Source: Xenoacremonium recifei (taxonomy: Eukaryota; Ascomycota; Sordariomycetes; Hypocreales; Nectriaceae). Taken from it: DNA of 64,000 bases. This document shows, one piece after another, positions 62,006 through 64,000 of the stretch (position 1 is its first letter; every line of letters begins with the position of its first letter). A program made the position numbers and the translations under genes. The stretch spans positions 62,001-126,000 of the forward strand of contig WOFQ01000028.1 in the NCBI GenBank assembly GCA_012184525.1, given 5' to 3'. The notes under the pieces are model-generated. The model ran no database searches, was not told the origin of the DNA, and saw only the letters and a program-made list of their open reading frames with translations.

Positions 62006-64000
62006 ATGGCCACCCCCTCTCGAAGATACCGGTCATCCACCTCGGCCTCGAATCCGACGAGCTCCAAGTCGCTGGATGTCCTCGATGGCATGCTCTCGGG
62101 CCTCACAAAAGATGCTAGATCACGACAAGAGAACGGATATCCCGAGTTTCCGCGGCTGTATAAGAGTCTGCGGCAGATCTCTCAGCATATCGCAGCTCCA
62201 GGCACCTCCGTCCACCAGGATGACTTCCGACACGCCAACGGCTTCGAGCGCATCCTCAACGTTCTGCGGGCCTTCTCTGGCTACTACGACCCCGAGAAAC
62301 GGAGCGACTCAGACATGCTGTCATTGTTTAAGCTGCTGGGAGAGTCTCTGAATGTCCTGTCGGTGTCGCTGCGGAACCACTCGGGCAACCGGCGGTTCTT
62401 CAGGTACAAGGTCGAAGGCGGTGGTTGGGAAGCCCTGGAGCAGATTATTGCAAGTGTCGGGCTGGGAGGTGCTGAACCGGACGCGTGGATTAGCTGTCAT
62501 GTGTTTGGGAAGCTGCTCGCGTTCGCTCTGGATGACGATGCCCTGGATCTTCTATGCCAGTCCATCGCCAAGACGTTACGCCCCGATGACGAGAACACGA
62601 CGTCGAACGAAAATAACGAAGAAGACGAAGATGATGACGACGAGAGCGCAGAGCAATGGGATCTTGTGTTGGCAAAATCAGCCGAGAATATTGGCCCCAG
62701 CGTGCGAGAGGTTGTCAATGCCAAGTCCATTATTCGACATCCCGAAATCTTGAGAGCTGTTGTCAGCTTCTGGATTGCTATACCGAAAATCAAAGCAGGA
62801 CCCCCAAGTCCGGGATCCTTGCTCGTTCTTGAGACGATTGCATGTGCCATCTCTGTCTCGATATACAACCGCGCTGCTGTCCATTCGACAGGTGTCTTAT
62901 CCCAATTCCTCCGAGTTGCCTTCAGTCCTGATTCGACACTCTGTCCGGCCGAGCACGAAAAGGTTCTGACTGTCTGCAAGCTGCTCATGTTTCTGGGCGT
63001 GAACCAACCTGCGGACACTCAATTCTTGCTGGCCGCTCCTGGATCTGAAGCATCCGAATTCTGTCTAGAGATGGCTTCAAAACACTCCGGTCCCCCGTTT
63101 TTCCAATTTGATCTGTCGTTGAAAGGCCACTCCTCACTTGAGCTTCCTAGTCTTGGACGCCCGTTTCCCCCTCAGTCTTCGGCTGGTTATACCTTCACAG
63201 CCTGGATCCGTGTCGACAACTTTGACCCTACCGCTCACACCACAATATTTGGCGTGTTTGACTCTACCCAAACATGTTTCCTACTTGTATACCTCGAACG
63301 AGATACTCACAATCTCATCCTACAGACGTCCGTCTACTCTGACAAACCAAGTATCAGGTTTAAGTCAGTATCTTTCAAAGAAAAGAGGTGGTATCACATC
63401 GCCGTCGTCCATCGGCGGCCAAAAACCATCACGGCTAGCAAAGCATGTCTTTATGTGAATGGAGAATTTTCCGAGCAAATGCGCTGCAACTACCCGCACC
63501 AACCGCCGCTCTCGAATGGAGCCAACGAGAGTTTCGCGTCATTCAACTCCAACCAGAATAGGACCAATCCTGTACAAGCCTTCCTCGGGACACCAAAAGA
63601 GCTTTCGAATCAGATCGGCCCAGGCCTTGTCTTTTCCCGATGGTCGCTGGCTTCGTCTCACCTCTTTGAGGAGGCCTTGAGTGACGATTTCTTGGCTGTC
63701 CACTATGGACTGGGCCCTCGATACCAAGGCAACTTCCAGGATAGCTTGGGGGGTTTCCAGACTTACGAGGCATCGGCAACCCTGGGATTGCGAAACGAAA
63801 TCTCTCATCCAGGAAAGGATGAGAATTCGGATATTCTCCGCGCCATTCGCGAAAAGGCCAGCACTCTGCTCCCAGAATCCAAGATTCTACTGAGTATCTT
63901 CCCATCATCGACGTTCCCAGAGAACGTTCAGTATCTAGACACTGGCCTCTTGCGTTCGCTCCCGCGCACTGCTGCCCGAAACCTGTTTCGTATCTCTAAT
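62006..64000 (+). CDS. BEACH-domain family protein, N-terminal part (runs off the right edge)
   Basis: ATG at 62006 (AAAATGG context) opens a frame without stop to the window end (665 codons). The N-terminal part has a Ser-rich lead, helical armadillo-like segments (RILNVLRAFSGYYDPEK, MLSLFKLLGESLNVL) and an acidic loop near residues 195-215 (Asn/Glu/Asp-rich). From about residue 385 a concanavalin A-like/LamG-type fold appears (GYTFTAWIRVDNFDPTAHTTIFGVFD, then KRWYHIAVVHRRP and CLYVNGE), a typical element preceding the PH-BEACH and WD40 parts of Bph1/LvsA/neurobeachin relatives. The BEACH and WD40 domains themselves must lie beyond the window, so the assignment rests on this layout. These large proteins act in vesicle trafficking and autophagy-related membrane control. 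Confidence 0.8.
   Translation, partial: MATPSRRYRSSTSASNPTSSKSLDVLDGMLSGLTKDARSRQENGYPEFPRLYKSLRQISQHIAAPGTSVHQDDFRHANGFERILNVLRAFSGYYDPEKRSDSDMLSLFKLLGESLNVLSVSLRNHSGNRRFFRYKVEGGGWEALEQIIASVGLGGAEPDAWISCHVFGKLLAFALDDDALDLLCQSIAKTLRPDDENTTSNENNEEDEDDDDESAEQWDLVLAKSAENIGPSVREVVNAKSIIRHPEILRAVVSFWIAIPKIKAGPPSPGSLLVLETIACAISVSIYNRAAVHSTGVLSQFLRVAFSPDSTLCPAEHEKVLTVCKLLMFLGVNQPADTQFLLAAPGSEASEFCLEMASKHSGPPFFQFDLSLKGHSSLELPSLGRPFPPQSSAGYTFTAWIRVDNFDPTAHTTIFGVFDSTQTCFLLVYLERDTHNLILQTSVYSDKPSIRFKSVSFKEKRWYHIAVVHRRPKTITASKACLYVNGEFSEQMRCNYPHQPPLSNGANESFASFNSNQNRTNPVQAFLGTPKELSNQIGPGLVFSRWSLASSHLFEEALSDDFLAVHYGLGPRYQGNFQDSLGGFQTYEASATLGLRNEISHPGKDENSDILRAIREKASTLLPESKILLSIFPSSTFPENVQYLDTGLLRSLPRTAARNLFRISN

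Noticed and set aside
1..64000. tRNA and rRNA genes
   Set aside because: No B-box-like or cloverleaf-like sequence was found by eye; a tRNAscan run would be needed to be certain.

Overview
The window is nuclear DNA of a filamentous ascomycete (Pezizomycotina, most likely a Sordariomycete such as a member of the Hypocreales). The support is: short introns of about 45-65 nt with CTAAC/CTGAC-type branch sites; CT-rich leaders; GC-rich open frames; and family content that includes a Zn(II)2Cys6 regulator, a BBE-type FAD oxidase, a cerevisin protease, a Cid1-like poly(A) polymerase and a large ankyrin/membrane protein. No bacterial-style operon, rRNA, CRISPR array or intact transposon was seen. 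Exon joins were worked out by hand from splice signals and frame and are inference.

Left arm (about 1-8 kb, with an outlier at 17.7-18.9 kb): accessory and decayed DNA. It holds two members of an unknown fungal family in tandem, a relic of a third copy, and several genes broken by stop codons of the kind made by C-to-T or G-to-A change (CAG/CAA to TAG/TAA, TGG to TGA). It also holds a truncated short-chain dehydrogenase, a 12-bp tandem repeat and a dispersed relic repeated near 17.9 kb. The pattern suggests repeat-induced point mutation (RIP) or a similar process.

7.8-17.7 kb: a signal-peptide/multi-membrane/ankyrin protein of about 1466 aa (minus), a secreted FAD/BBE oxidase with a probable GC-AG intron (minus), and a Zn2Cys6 transcription factor (plus).

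19-30 kb: a long BTB protein with an F-box-like segment, a medium-chain quinone-oxidoreductase-like enzyme, and a terminal nucleotidyltransferase (poly(A) polymerase family) of about 1333 aa.

33.5-39.7 kb: an AhpC/TSA-like redox protein, then a three-gene mycosporine cluster. An ATP-grasp ligase (mysC-like) and an O-methyltransferase (mysB-like) lie on the minus strand. A sugar-phosphate cyclase (mysA-like, desmethyl-4-deoxygadusol synthase type) lies on the plus strand, across a promoter region of about 1 kb shared with mysB. Together they would convert a C7 sugar phosphate to 4-deoxygadusol and join it to an amino acid, giving a mycosporine UV screen or osmolyte. This is the most interesting system in the window.

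40.8-64 kb: mostly housekeeping or conserved fungal genes. They are a low-complexity protein ending in WG, a 78-aa Cys-rich protein, a C2H2 zinc-finger protein, a small acidic-tailed protein, a PAF-acetylhydrolase-like lipase, a Ser-rich protein of 1037 aa, a cerevisin-type vacuolar protease, and the N-terminal third or so of a BEACH-family protein that runs off the right edge. Long gene-poor stretches lie at 30.0-33.5, 42.4-46.4 and 59.6-62.0 kb.
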